From: Kiloniellaceae bacterium
GTDB lineage: Bacteria; Pseudomonadota; Alphaproteobacteria; Kiloniellales; Kiloniellaceae
Reading direction: 5' to 3'
NCBI GenBank assembly: GCA_009377535.1
Contig: WHTV01000003.1
Location: 27,372 to 91,371 of the forward strand
Length of the DNA stretch: 64,000 bases
Part shown: one piece after another, positions 47,651 through 60,210 of the stretch
Position numbering within the stretch: the first letter of the stretch is position 1
Layout: every line of letters begins with the position of its first letter
Notes under the pieces: generated by a model
The model's database searches: none
Seen by the model: only the letters and a program-made list of their open reading frames with translations
Told to the model about the DNA's origin: nothing
Translations under genes and position numbers: made by a program

Positions 47651-48147
47651 CCCTTGTTCTCGACGCGGGGGAAGAGGGCGGAGAGCTGACGGTTGGCCTC
47701 CTCGTGGTCGCCGTTGCGCAGATAGACGCTGCAGCAGATCAGGTCGCTGATGGCGCCGCCCCCGCCGGCCAGCGGCGCGATGACGCCGAGGGTGCGCTTC
47801 GGTGTGTGCAAATGGCCCTGGAAGCGGTCGAACACCGTGATCGGCCTGCCCTGCGACAGGCAGAGGCGGAAATTGTCGCCGAAGACGGCGACGCTGGGGT
47901 TGTCGGCGACGATGTCGCTCAAGAGCCGCCCCTTGGGGTTCCAGCCGTAGTTGCGGTTAAGGTCCTCGCCGCACAGCCGGCAGCGGAAGTCGCGGCCGCC
48001 GTCGATAACCTGCCAGACCACTAGGTTCGGCAGGGCGCGGAAGAACTCCTCCGGCAGCAGATCCCGAAAGGCCGGCAGTCTGCCGCTGTCGGCCTTGGAC
48101 AGCCAGTAGTTGGAGAAGTCGACGATCTTCTGCAGATCCTGCTGCAT
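47647..48147 (-). CDS. PAS-domain protein (PAS_5 type)
   Basis: LPAFRDLLPEEFFRALPNLVVWQVIDGGRDFRCRLCGEDLNRNYGWNPKGRLLSDI. Confidence 0.75.
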   Translation of the reverse strand: MQQDLQKIVDFSNYWLSKADSGRLPAFRDLLPEEFFRALPNLVVWQVIDGGRDFRCRLCGEDLNRNYGWNPKGRLLSDIVADNPSVAVFGDNFRLCLSQGRPITVFDRFQGHLHTPKRTLGVIAPLAGGGGAISDLICCSVYLRNGDHEEANRQLSALFPRVENKG

Positions 48148-48684
48148 GTGGCCCCGACGTCCTTGCCGGCTCCCGATAGTGCAAGGGCAGAGGAAGGAGC
48201 TTAGGCGTCCACGGTGGCGTTCGACAACGCTGCTCCGTCCCCGGGGCGCGCCAGCGCTTCGCAGGCGGCCGATTCGTGCCCTCCCGGTAACCTCCGGCAA
48301 ACCTTCTTGTGCGAAAAAAAACGTAGGAAGGCGCTGCACTTCAGCAATTCTTAACGCTTATAAAATAGATATTGTTAACCTCCTGAGCGGGGTTTAGAAA
48401 AGTAGGCGTTAACCACGCTTCTGAAATGATCGGCTGGTCCCTTTGGGGCCTCTGCGCTGAAACGGGAAACGGCGCAAGCTATCGAAGGCCAGTTGCACCT
48501 TTTGCAGGTGGGCCGTCAGAAGTCGTGACCCTTCCCGTGGCCTCGAAGGACCGGCCGTGCGCCAACTTTTCTTCCACCGCTCCACGTCGCCGCGGTTGGC
48601 GGCTGCGCGTGGTCGGAAGGCAAGTTTTTGCGGGACAAGGGCGACCCCAGACCTGGGTGGCCCGAGACGAGGGTATGACAGGCA

Positions 48685-50274
<1,590 letters not shown>

Positions 50275-50327
50275 CCCGGCTTCGGAGTTTTAGCCGCCGC
50301 GGGGTTCCGCGGCACGTCTGTGGATGA

Positions 50328-51386
<1,059 letters not shown>

Positions 51387-51516
51387 GATCCAGGTACTTC
51401 GGGTTCTATTAGCGATCAACGCTTTCTTCATTTGTATTTGGTGTGATGGTTCGGTAATTTAGCCCGAATCGGTCGCTTGATGGCCTGGTTGGGGGGCTGC
51501 AGCGACAGGAGGTCCT

Positions 51517-52422
51517 GTGAACAAACCGACCGGCTCAGAGATCCGCGTAGCATCGCCGCTCAAGGCCTGGGCGAGCCGCTTTGCTCTGCTGCTTCTGGTC
51601 GGCGCGGCCTTCGGTCTCATGCTGATCGGGCGGACCAACACCTTCGTCGTGGAAGAGACGCGCACGACGGTCACCGACATGGTGACCCCGATCCTCGACG
51701 CCATCTCGCAGCCGGTCGACACCTTCAGCGGCGTCATCGACCGGGCCGAGTCCTTCACCCGGTTGAGCGCCGACAACGAGGCCCTGAAGGCGCAGAACGC
51801 CCGCCTGCTGCAGTGGCAGGCGGTCGCCCGCCGCCTGGAGGCGGAGAATGCGGCGCTGCGCAGCCTCAACAACATGGTGCCGGACCCGAAGATGTCCTAC
51901 GTGACCGCGCGGGTGGTCGGCGATCCCGGCGGCGCCTTCGTGCGCACCGTGCTGATCAACGCGGGTGAGCGAAACGGCGTGGCCAAGGGCCAGGCGGCGG
52001 TCACCGGCAACGGTCTGGCCGGCCGCATTGCCGAGGTCGGCCAGCGCTCGGCCCGCGTGCTGCTGCTGACCGACATCAACAGCCGCGTCCCGGTGGTGGT
52101 GGGCGCCGGTCGCGACCGCGCGGTACTGGCCGGCGACAATACCAACGCCCCGCAACTGCTCTACCTCGGCCCGACCGCGAAGATCCAGGTCGGCGACCAG
52201 GTGACCACCTCCGGCCATGGCGGCGTGTTTCCGCCGGGCCTGCCGATCGGCGTGGTCTCCGGCGTCAGCGAGAGCGGCTTCCGGGTGAAGCCCTTCGTCA
52301 ACTGGGCCCACATGGAAGTGTTGCGCATCGTCGACTATGAGCTGCCCGGCATCCTCGACTTCGAGGCACAGGTGGGTGCGGCCCGCGCGGCCGCGGCCGC
52401 CGCGGCGGGGACCGACCAGTGA
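51517..52422 (+). CDS. mreC: Rod shape-determining protein MreC
   Basis: N-terminal TM, coiled coil, VIVNAGERNGVAKGQAAV-type motif, position after mreB. Confidence 0.93.
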   Translation: MNKPTGSEIRVASPLKAWASRFALLLLVGAAFGLMLIGRTNTFVVEETRTTVTDMVTPILDAISQPVDTFSGVIDRAESFTRLSADNEALKAQNARLLQWQAVARRLEAENAALRSLNNMVPDPKMSYVTARVVGDPGGAFVRTVLINAGERNGVAKGQAAVTGNGLAGRIAEVGQRSARVLLLTDINSRVPVVVGAGRDRAVLAGDNTNAPQLLYLGPTAKIQVGDQVTTSGHGGVFPPGLPIGVVSGVSESGFRVKPFVNWAHMEVLRIVDYELPGILDFEAQVGAARAAAAAAAGTDQ

Positions 52423-52934
52423 GACAGGAAGAGGGGGTCTGGTACCGCCTGGACGTCGTCGCCCGCTCCGTCTCGCCCTTCTTCGTGACGCTGCTGCTGG
52501 TGCTGCTCGGCCTGGTGCCGCTGCGCATCGCCGACCTCTCGCCCATCGTGCCGGCCCTGGCTCTCATCGGCGTGTTCTTCTGGTCGGTGCACCGCCCCCA
52601 TCTCATGCCGATCTGGGCGGTCTTCCTCATCGGCCTGCTGCAGGACCTTCTGATCGGCAGTGTGATCGGCCCCGGCATCATCGGACTCCTGATCGCCCAC
52701 GCCCTGGTGGTGTGGCAGTACCGCTTTTTCCTCGCGGCCTCCTTCGCCGTCATCTGGTGTGCCTTCATGCTGGTGGCCGCGGCAGCCCTGGCCGCCACCT
52801 GGCTGCTCAACTGCATCGCCATGCTGAGTTATGTCGATCCGGCGCCGCTGTTCTTCCAGTATCTTGTCACCATGGCGTTCTATCCCTGTCTGGCCTGGGC
52901 CTTCCTGCGCGGCCAGCGGCTGTTCCAGCGGTAG
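52419..52934 (+). CDS. mreD: Rod shape-determining protein MreD
   Basis: Multi-TM protein between mreC and mrdA; MPIWAVFLIGLLQDLLIGSVIG. Confidence 0.9.
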   Translation: MRQEEGVWYRLDVVARSVSPFFVTLLLVLLGLVPLRIADLSPIVPALALIGVFFWSVHRPHLMPIWAVFLIGLLQDLLIGSVIGPGIIGLLIAHALVVWQYRFFLAASFAVIWCAFMLVAAAALAATWLLNCIAMLSYVDPAPLFFQYLVTMAFYPCLAWAFLRGQRLFQR

Positions 52935-52951
52935 GGAGCGCAGGACCGGCC

Positions 52952-54847
52952 ATGCTGCAGAAAAACGAAGACAACGAACGCCAGCGATCGTTCTCGCGCC
53001 GTGCGCTGCTGCTGGGAGGCGCGCAATCCCTGCTGCTGGCGGGCCTCGCAGGGCGCATGTACTACCTGCAGGTCATCGAGGCCGACCGCTACAAGACCCT
53101 GGCCGAAGACAACCGCATCAACCTGCGCCTGCTGCCGCCCCCGCGCGGGCGCATCGTGGATCGCTTCGGCCTGCCGCTGGCCAGCAACCGGCAGAACTTC
53201 CGCGTCGTGCTGGTGCGCGAGCACGCCGGCGACGTGGAGATGGTGCTGAAGGCCCTCTCGCAGATCATCGATCTGGACGACCACGACTACAAGCGGGTGC
53301 TGCGCGAGGTCTCGCGCAAGCGGGGCTTCGTGCCGGTGACGGTGCGCGAGAACCTGACCTGGGACGAGGTCAGCCGCGTCGAGGTGAACGGGCCTGAACT
53401 GCCCGGCGTCACCATCGAGATGGGCCAGATCCGCGACTATCCCTTCGCCGATTCCATGGCCCACGTTCTGGGCTATGTCGCCGCGGTGGCCGAGCGCGAC
53501 CTTACGGGCGAGCCGCTGCTGGAGCTGCCCGGCTTCCGCATCGGCAAGAACGGCATCGAGCAGAAGTACGACCTCGCCCTGCGCGGCAGCGCCGGGACCA
53601 GCCAGATCGAGGTGAATGCTTACGGCCGCGTGATCCGGGAGCTGAGCCGTGACGAGGGCAAGCGGGGCGACGAGCTGGTGTTAACCATCGACGGCGGCCT
53701 GCAGACCTTCACGCACCAGCGCCTGATGGCCGAACAGAGCGCCGCGGCGGTGGTCATGGACGTGGAGAACGGCGATGTCCTGGCAATGGCCTCGGTGCCC
53801 AGCTTCGATCCCAACGCCTTCAACATCGGCCTCACGGTCAAGCAGTGGAACGACCTGCTCAACGATCAGCTGCACCCCTTGACCAACAAGGCCCTCGCCG
53901 GCCTCTACGCGCCCGGCTCCACCTTCAAGATGGTGGTTGCCCTGGCGGCGCTGAAGTCGGGCATCCGGTCCGACCATAAGGTCTTCTGCCCCGGACACAT
54001 GACCCTGGGACGCTCTCGCTTCCACTGCTGGAAGAGGCACGGCCACGGCTGGGTCGACATGCACGACGCCATCAAGCACTCCTGCGACGTCTACTTCTAT
54101 GACGTCTCCCGCAAGGTCGGCGTCGACAACATCGCCGCCATGGCCAATCACTTCGGCCTCGGCCAAGAGGTCGGCATCGACCTCTTCGGCGAAAGGGCCG
54201 GCGTCGTCCCGACCCGCGACTGGAAGCTGGCCAATGTCGGCGAGAGCTGGCAGGGCGGCGAGACGCTGATCACCGCCATCGGCCAGGGCTTCGTGTTGAC
54301 GACGCCGCTGCAGCTGGCCACCATGACGGCGCGCCTCGCCGGTGGTAGGCAAGTCATCCCGCGCCTTTCCCGCGGCGTGCGTGCCGGCGCCGGGCCGACG
54401 GAGGCCGGCGGCGTAGCGCCGCCGGACTTTCCGCCGCTCGACGTGCCGCTGGAACACCTGCGGGTCGTGCGCGATGGCATGGACGCCGTCAGCAACCACC
54501 CGCGTGGCACCGCCTACCGCGCGCGCATCGAAGAAGAAGGCTTGGAACTGGCCGGCAAGACCGGCACCGCACAGGTGCGCCGCATCTCCATGGCCGAGCG
54601 GGCCGCCGGCGTGACCAAGAACGAGCAACTGCCCTGGCGCCGCCGCGACCATGCGCTCTTTGTCTCCTTCGCGCCGGTGCACAAGCCGCGCTACTGTTGT
54701 GCCGTGGTGGTGGAGCACGGCGGTGGCGGCTCCGCGGTGGCGGCGCCGATCGCACGTGACATCCTGCTGGAAACCCAGCGCCGCGACCCGTCCGGGCGCC
54801 GATCCCTGCCCATCATTGCGCCAGCGCAGATCGCGGAGCGCGGCTGA
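52952..54847 (+). CDS. mrdA: Penicillin-binding protein 2
   Basis: RGRIVDRFGLPLASNRQNFRV; LYAPGSTFKMVVALAAL; GKTGTAQV. Confidence 0.95.
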   Translation: MLQKNEDNERQRSFSRRALLLGGAQSLLLAGLAGRMYYLQVIEADRYKTLAEDNRINLRLLPPPRGRIVDRFGLPLASNRQNFRVVLVREHAGDVEMVLKALSQIIDLDDHDYKRVLREVSRKRGFVPVTVRENLTWDEVSRVEVNGPELPGVTIEMGQIRDYPFADSMAHVLGYVAAVAERDLTGEPLLELPGFRIGKNGIEQKYDLALRGSAGTSQIEVNAYGRVIRELSRDEGKRGDELVLTIDGGLQTFTHQRLMAEQSAAAVVMDVENGDVLAMASVPSFDPNAFNIGLTVKQWNDLLNDQLHPLTNKALAGLYAPGSTFKMVVALAALKSGIRSDHKVFCPGHMTLGRSRFHCWKRHGHGWVDMHDAIKHSCDVYFYDVSRKVGVDNIAAMANHFGLGQEVGIDLFGERAGVVPTRDWKLANVGESWQGGETLITAIGQGFVLTTPLQLATMTARLAGGRQVIPRLSRGVRAGAGPTEAGGVAPPDFPPLDVPLEHLRVVRDGMDAVSNHPRGTAYRARIEEEGLELAGKTGTAQVRRISMAERAAGVTKNEQLPWRRRDHALFVSFAPVHKPRYCCAVVVEHGGGGSAVAAPIARDILLETQRRDPSGRRSLPIIAPAQIAERG

Positions 54848-56001
54848 TGCCGGCGGATGCCTTCCTCTCTACCCGCAATCCTGAAATGACGCTGCGCCAG
54901 AAGGTCTGGCAGCTCAACTGGGGCATGGTTCTGCTGCTTTGCCTGGTCGTCGCGGTCGGCATCGCCATGCTGTTTTCAGCGGCCAACGGCTCCATGGAGC
55001 CCTGGGCTTCGCGCCAACTGATGCGCTTCGGGCTCGGCGCGGTGATCATGTTCGCAGCCGCGCTGATCGACATCCGCTTGTGGTTCCGCTTCGCCTATCT
55101 TTTCTACTTCGGCAGCCTGTTGTTGCTCGGTGCCGTCGAGGTGATGGGCGACATCGGCATGGGCGCGCAACGCTGGATCGACTTCGGCGTCGTCCGCCTG
55201 CAGCCCTCGGAGTTGATGAAAGTGGCGCTCATCCTGGCGCTGGCCCGTTACTTTCACGGGATCTCCGGCGAGGAGGTCGGCCGCCCGACCTTCCTGCTGT
55301 TGCCGATCGGCCTGGTGCTGGCACCCGCCGCGCTGGTGTTGAAGCAGCCCGACCTCGGCACCGCCGGCATGCTGCTGCTGGCGGCCGGAGCCATGTTCTT
55401 CTGCGCCGGGGTGCGCTGGTGGAAGTTCGCCCTGGTGATCGTTGCCGGACTGGCCGTCATGCCGGTCGCCTGGCAGTTCCTGCACGACTACCAGAAGGAC
55501 CGGGTGTTGACTTTCCTGAACCCGGAAAACGATCCCCTGGGCGCCGGCTACCATACGCTGCAGGCGATGATCGGCTTCGGCTCCGGGGCGGTGACCGGCA
55601 AGGGTTTCATGCAAGGCACCCAGAGCCACCTGAACTTCCTGCCGGAAAAGCAGACCGACTTCATCTTCACCATGCTGGCCGAGGAGTTCGGCTTGGTCGG
55701 CAGCCTGACCCTGCTGGGGCTCTACTGCCTGCTGCTGGCCTATGGCTTCGCCATCGCCTTCAGGGCGCGCAACCAGTTCGCCCGGCTGCTGGCGCTTGGG
55801 CTGACCACCAACCTCTTTCTCTACGTCTTCATCAACATGTCGATGGTCATGGGCATCTTCCCGGTGGTCGGCGTGCCGCTGCCGCTGGTCTCCTACGGCG
55901 GCACCGTACTGCTGACGGTGATGGCCTCCATGGGCCTGGTGATGTCCTGCTACATCCACCGCGACATCCGCATCTCCCGCCGCGGCACCCCGGGAGCTTG
56001 A
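54847..56001 (+). CDS. rodA: Rod shape-determining protein RodA
   Basis: SEDS family: RWIDFGVVRLQPSELMKVALILALARYFH; FPVVGVPLPLVSYGGT. Confidence 0.95.
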   Translation: MPADAFLSTRNPEMTLRQKVWQLNWGMVLLLCLVVAVGIAMLFSAANGSMEPWASRQLMRFGLGAVIMFAAALIDIRLWFRFAYLFYFGSLLLLGAVEVMGDIGMGAQRWIDFGVVRLQPSELMKVALILALARYFHGISGEEVGRPTFLLLPIGLVLAPAALVLKQPDLGTAGMLLLAAGAMFFCAGVRWWKFALVIVAGLAVMPVAWQFLHDYQKDRVLTFLNPENDPLGAGYHTLQAMIGFGSGAVTGKGFMQGTQSHLNFLPEKQTDFIFTMLAEEFGLVGSLTLLGLYCLLLAYGFAIAFRARNQFARLLALGLTTNLFLYVFINMSMVMGIFPVVGVPLPLVSYGGTVLLTVMASMGLVMSCYIHRDIRISRRGTPGA

Positions 56002-56210
56002 AGCGGCCGGAGCCGGCCCGCCAGCGGCCCCGGGACTCCGGCAGAGTGCCGCCCTTTTTCGGACATTAGGGCCTCGACAAAGGGGCTCGGACTTGCTATC
56101 ACCCCGCTTCCCGGCAGACACAGAGTCTTCCGGTAGGGTCCTGGCGACCCCTGCGAAGGGGGCAAGGCTGTTGATTTCAACGGTCTGGCGCTGCCCAGCG
56201 GCTCATTTGG

Positions 56211-56286
<76 letters not shown>

Positions 56287-56513
56287 TTTTCTCCCCAAAC
56301 CTTCCAGCCTCACAGGATTTGGCCGGAGTTCCGCTTGGGATCTCCTTTCGGTGCCGCGACCTTGCTCAGGGCTATTTCATTGCGCGCCCGATCGCCGGCG
56401 ACGCCGTTGCGGGCTAGCGCGCAAAATGGGAAGCCGAGGAAGCAGCGCATCGGGTCGCGCGGGCGAAATCTCAGAACAGCTAGCTGGTATCGGCTTCGGC
56501 CGGTTCGGCCGCC

Positions 56514-57947
56514 TCAGCGCATCAGGATGTTGCGGAACTGCCAGGGGTCGGCGGGGTCGATGTCCTGGGGGAAGAAGCTGCTGCGGTTGCTGAGCGGGGT
56601 CCAGTCGGTGTAGACGCCGACGACGGGGCCGAGGTAGGGCCGCTGCACCTTCAGGCAGCGGACATGGTCCATCTCGTCGGTCTCGACGATGCCGGCCTCG
56701 GGGTTCTCCAGCGCCCAGACCATGCCGGCAAGCACGGCGGAGCTCACCTGCAGGCCGGTGGCGTTCTGGTAGGGCGCCAGCTTGCGGGTCTCCTTGATCG
56801 ACAGCTGCGAGCCGTACCAGTAGGCGTTCCTGGCGTGGCCGAACAGCAGCACGCCCAGCTCGTCGATGCCGTCGATGATCTCGTTCTCGTCGAGGATCTT
56901 GTGCGCTGCCGGCACCTCGCCGCCGCGCCCGAACATCTCGTGCAGGCTGAGCACGGCGACGTCGGCGGGATGGTAGGCGTAGTGGCAGGTCGGCCGGTAG
57001 ACCGCCTTGCCGTTCTCGTGAAGCGTGAAGTAGTCGGCGATGGAGATCGACTCGTTGTGGGTCACCAGGAAGCCGTACTGCGCCTGGGCCGTGGGTGTCC
57101 AGCTGCGCACCCGGGTGTTACCGCCCGGCTGCAGCAGGTAGATCGCCGACTGCGGCCCGAAGTCGAAGCCGCGCGCGTTGTCCGGCATCCAGGTCTCGTG
57201 GGTGCCCCAGCCGAGCTCGGCCGGCTGTATGCCCTCGGAGATGAAGCCCTCGACCGACCAGGTGTTCCAGAACTGGTTCATCGGCCGCGGCTCGCGGGCG
57301 CGCTGGGTGTCGCGCTCGGCGATGTGGATTCCCTTCACGCCGAGGCGCTGCATCAGGCTTGCCCAGTCCTCGCGGCACGCGGGCGTGCCGGGGTCGACGC
57401 CGGTGTCGGCGGCGATGTTCAGCAGCGCGGCCTTGACGAACCAGGAGACCATGCCCGGATTGGCGCCGCAGCAGGACACGGCGGTGGTGCCGCCGGGGCT
57501 GCGCGCCTTCTCCTTGCGCACCGTCTCGCGCAGGGCATAGTTGGTGCGCTTGTCCGGGCCGGCGCCCTCGTCGAAGTAGAAGCCGAGCCAGGGCTCGACC
57601 ACGGTGTCGATGTAGAGCACGCCGAGCTCGCGGCAGAGCTTCATCACGTCCAGCGAGGAGACGTCGACCGAGAGGTTCACGCAGAAGCCCTGGCCCTCGC
57701 CGTCGGTCAGCAGCGGCGTCAGCAGCTCTTTGTAGTTGTCGGGCGTCAACGCCGCCTGGATGAAGCGGATGCCGCGCTCGTCGAGCAGCGCCTTTTCGCT
57801 GTCGTCGGGGGCGATGACGACGAAGCGGCTGCTGTCGAAGTCGAAGTGGCGCTCGATCAGCGGCAGGGTGCCGCGGCCGATGGAGCCGAAGCCGATCATC
57901 ACGATCGGGCCGCTGATCGCGCCATAGTCGGGCCAGGGGGTGGACAT
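56514..57947 (-). CDS. hss: Homospermidine synthase
   Basis: GPIVMIGFGSIGRGTLPLIERHFDFD; YIDTVVEPWLGFYFD; saccharopine dehydrogenase-like. Confidence 0.9.
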   Translation of the reverse strand: MSTPWPDYGAISGPIVMIGFGSIGRGTLPLIERHFDFDSSRFVVIAPDDSEKALLDERGIRFIQAALTPDNYKELLTPLLTDGEGQGFCVNLSVDVSSLDVMKLCRELGVLYIDTVVEPWLGFYFDEGAGPDKRTNYALRETVRKEKARSPGGTTAVSCCGANPGMVSWFVKAALLNIAADTGVDPGTPACREDWASLMQRLGVKGIHIAERDTQRAREPRPMNQFWNTWSVEGFISEGIQPAELGWGTHETWMPDNARGFDFGPQSAIYLLQPGGNTRVRSWTPTAQAQYGFLVTHNESISIADYFTLHENGKAVYRPTCHYAYHPADVAVLSLHEMFGRGGEVPAAHKILDENEIIDGIDELGVLLFGHARNAYWYGSQLSIKETRKLAPYQNATGLQVSSAVLAGMVWALENPEAGIVETDEMDHVRCLKVQRPYLGPVVGVYTDWTPLSNRSSFFPQDIDPADPWQFRNILMR

Positions 57948-58004
57948 GGTGGAATCTCCCTCGCTTCGGTTCGGGGCTGCGCGGCTTCTGGATTGGCCGG
58001 CCCG

Positions 58005-58589
58005 TCAGGCCGGCAGCATGCGCAATATGAGCGTCAGATCAAGCACAGCATCATGCCGCCGCTCCGGCCGCGCCGGCAGGAAGGCGTTCGCGGTGGGTTG
58101 AAGCGCACCGGCCGGCCGCAGCAGGCCGCAGGCGCCGGCGAGGGCGCCGGCCCGCAGCTCGTGGCCGAGGAAGCGGTGACGCTCGACCGGCCCCGGCAGC
58201 TCCAGCCGGCCGGTCAGGGCCGCGCTGAAGCCGAAGCGGGCGTAGTAGGGCGCATCGCCGACCAGCAGCACGGCGCCGTGGCCCGCGGCGGCGGCGCGAT
58301 TGAGGGCGCCGCGCATGAGCCGGGCGCCGATGCCCTGGCCCTGCAGCTCCGGTGTCACCGCCAGCGGCCCGAGCAGCAGCGCGCGGCAGCCGTCTCCGGC
58401 CTCGACCGCCCAGAGGCGGAGGGTGCCGACCAGCCGCCCGTCGAAGCGGGCCGAGAGGGCCAGCACCGGCAGGCGCCCTTCGCGCAGGCGCTCGGAGGTC
58501 TTGGCGAGGCGCGTCGGGCCGAGCGCACGGTCCAGCAGGGCCTCGCGGGCGCCGGCCTCGCCCGGCGCCTCTTCGGCGATCATCCACAT
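58005..58589 (-). CDS. GNAT N-acetyltransferase (YhbS-like)
   Basis: LLLGPLAVTPELQGQGIGARLMRGALNRAAAAGHGAVLLVGDAPYYARFGFS. Confidence 0.88.
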   Translation of the reverse strand: MWMIAEEAPGEAGAREALLDRALGPTRLAKTSERLREGRLPVLALSARFDGRLVGTLRLWAVEAGDGCRALLLGPLAVTPELQGQGIGARLMRGALNRAAAAGHGAVLLVGDAPYYARFGFSAALTGRLELPGPVERHRFLGHELRAGALAGACGLLRPAGALQPTANAFLPARPERRHDAVLDLTLILRMLPA

Positions 58590-58597
58590 CGACGGCT

Positions 58598-59728
58598 CTA
58601 GATGACGAAGGACTTCAGCGGCGCGAAGCCGTTGAAGCCGACCGAGGCGTAGGTCGTGGTGTAGGCGCCGGTACCCTCGATCAGCAGCTCGTCGCCGATC
58701 TCCAGCGACAGCGGCAGCAGGTAGGGCGTTTTCTCGTAAAGCACGTCGGCCGAGTCGCAGGTCGGTCCGGCCAGCACGCAGGGGCCGGCCGAGTCGCCGT
58801 CGTGGCTGCTGCGGATGGGATAGCGGATCGCCTCGTCCATGGTCTCGGCGAGACCGCCGAACTTGCCGATGTCGAGGTAGACCCAGCGCAGCTCCTCGGA
58901 AGGATCCTTGCGAGAGATCAGCACGACCTCGGTCTTCAGGATGCCAGCGGAGCCGACCATGCCGCGGCCCGGCTCGATGATCGTCTCGGGCACGCGGTTG
59001 CCGAAGTGGCGCAGGATCGACTCGCGGATGGCGACGCCGTAGAGGTTCGCCTCTGGCTCGTCGCCGCGGTAGCGCGCCGGGAAGCCGCCGCCCAGGTTCA
59101 CCAGGGTCAGGCGGATGCCGCGCATGGCCATGATCTGGAAAATCGCGCTGGCACTGGCGATGGCTGCGTCCCAGGCCTCGGTGTTGCGCTGCTGCGAGCC
59201 GACGTGGAAGGAAATGCCGGCGGCCACCAGGCCGGCGCGGTGCGCGGCCTCGAGCACGTCGGGCGCATGCCCGGGGGTGCAGCCGAACTTGCGCGACAGC
59301 GGCCAGTCGGCGCCGCTGCCGTCGCAGAGGATGCGGCAGAACACGCGCGCGCCGGGGGCGGCACGGGTGATCTTGTCGACCTCCTCGATGCAGTCGACGG
59401 CGAAGAGCCCGACGCCCAGCGCATGGGCCGCGGCGATGTCGCGCTCCTTCTTGATGGTGTTGCCGTAGGAGATCCGCTCGGGCGTCGCGCCGGCGGCCAG
59501 CGCGGCCTCGATCTCGGTCACCGAGGCGCAGTCGAAGCAGGAGCCGAGCTCGGCCAGCGCCGCCAGGATCTCCGGCGCAGGGTTGGCCTTCACGGCGTAG
59601 AAAATGCGGCTGTCGGGCAGGGCCTGGCCGAAGGCCAGGTAGTTCTGGCGCACCTCTTCCAGGTCGACGACCAGGCAGGGGCCGTCGTGGCGGTGGGTAC
59701 GCAGGTACTCGCGAACGCGGTCGGTCAT
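58598..59728 (-). CDS. Ornithine decarboxylase, fold-III PLP (alanine racemase-like) type
   Basis: RIFYAVKANPAPEILAALAELGSCFDCASVTEIEAAL; LGGGFPARY; WVYLDIGKFGGLAE; GPTCDSADVLYE. Confidence 0.92.
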   Translation of the reverse strand: MTDRVREYLRTHRHDGPCLVVDLEEVRQNYLAFGQALPDSRIFYAVKANPAPEILAALAELGSCFDCASVTEIEAALAAGATPERISYGNTIKKERDIAAAHALGVGLFAVDCIEEVDKITRAAPGARVFCRILCDGSGADWPLSRKFGCTPGHAPDVLEAAHRAGLVAAGISFHVGSQQRNTEAWDAAIASASAIFQIMAMRGIRLTLVNLGGGFPARYRGDEPEANLYGVAIRESILRHFGNRVPETIIEPGRGMVGSAGILKTEVVLISRKDPSEELRWVYLDIGKFGGLAETMDEAIRYPIRSSHDGDSAGPCVLAGPTCDSADVLYEKTPYLLPLSLEIGDELLIEGTGAYTTTYASVGFNGFAPLKSFVI

Positions 59729-60127
59729 CGGGCACTCCCGTTGGCAAGAACGTCCAAGATGTGCCGGTACTGTCCCGGGAGCCCGCCGCTATGGAGACGG
59801 CGGCCCGATGCGGTACCGGCCGTCGCGCGAACACGCCGCACAGCGGCATGGTCGTCGCGACCCTGAAAATGCTGCCTTCGCTTGGAACGGGAGACCCGGT
59901 CCGCACGGCTGGCAAGGATGTAGCTGCCTCTTCAGTAACCCCGGCCTTTGGAAAGCCGGCAGAGACCAAAAAAGCCCTCTACGTCGTTGCTTTAAGCCGC
60001 TCGGCCCTCCGAAGCTTTGGAGAGCCCCGCCAACCCGACTTTCCAGCCGTTGGGCGTCGTGGGAGCGACCACGGGCACGTGCGAATTTGGGCAAGGGCTA
60101 AATATGCCCGGGCGGGTTTGGATGCAA
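59729..60127 (-). promoter_or_regulatory. Promoter and long 5' leader of ornithine decarboxylase (candidate speF-type leader RNA)
   Basis: Minus strand TTGCAT (60127-60122), 17 bp, TATTTA (60104-60099); ~360-nt leader containing hairpins such as GGGGCTCTCCAAAGCTTCGGAGGGCC and GCCGGCTTTCCAAAGGCCGGGG. Confidence 0.5.
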
Positions 60128-60210
60128 GAGGATTTTTCAGCTTTTTTTGCTGCCGGATTAGGGGTTTGTTCAGAACCGCCCGAGCGGCCCCGAGGCCCGC
60201 CATCATCGGA

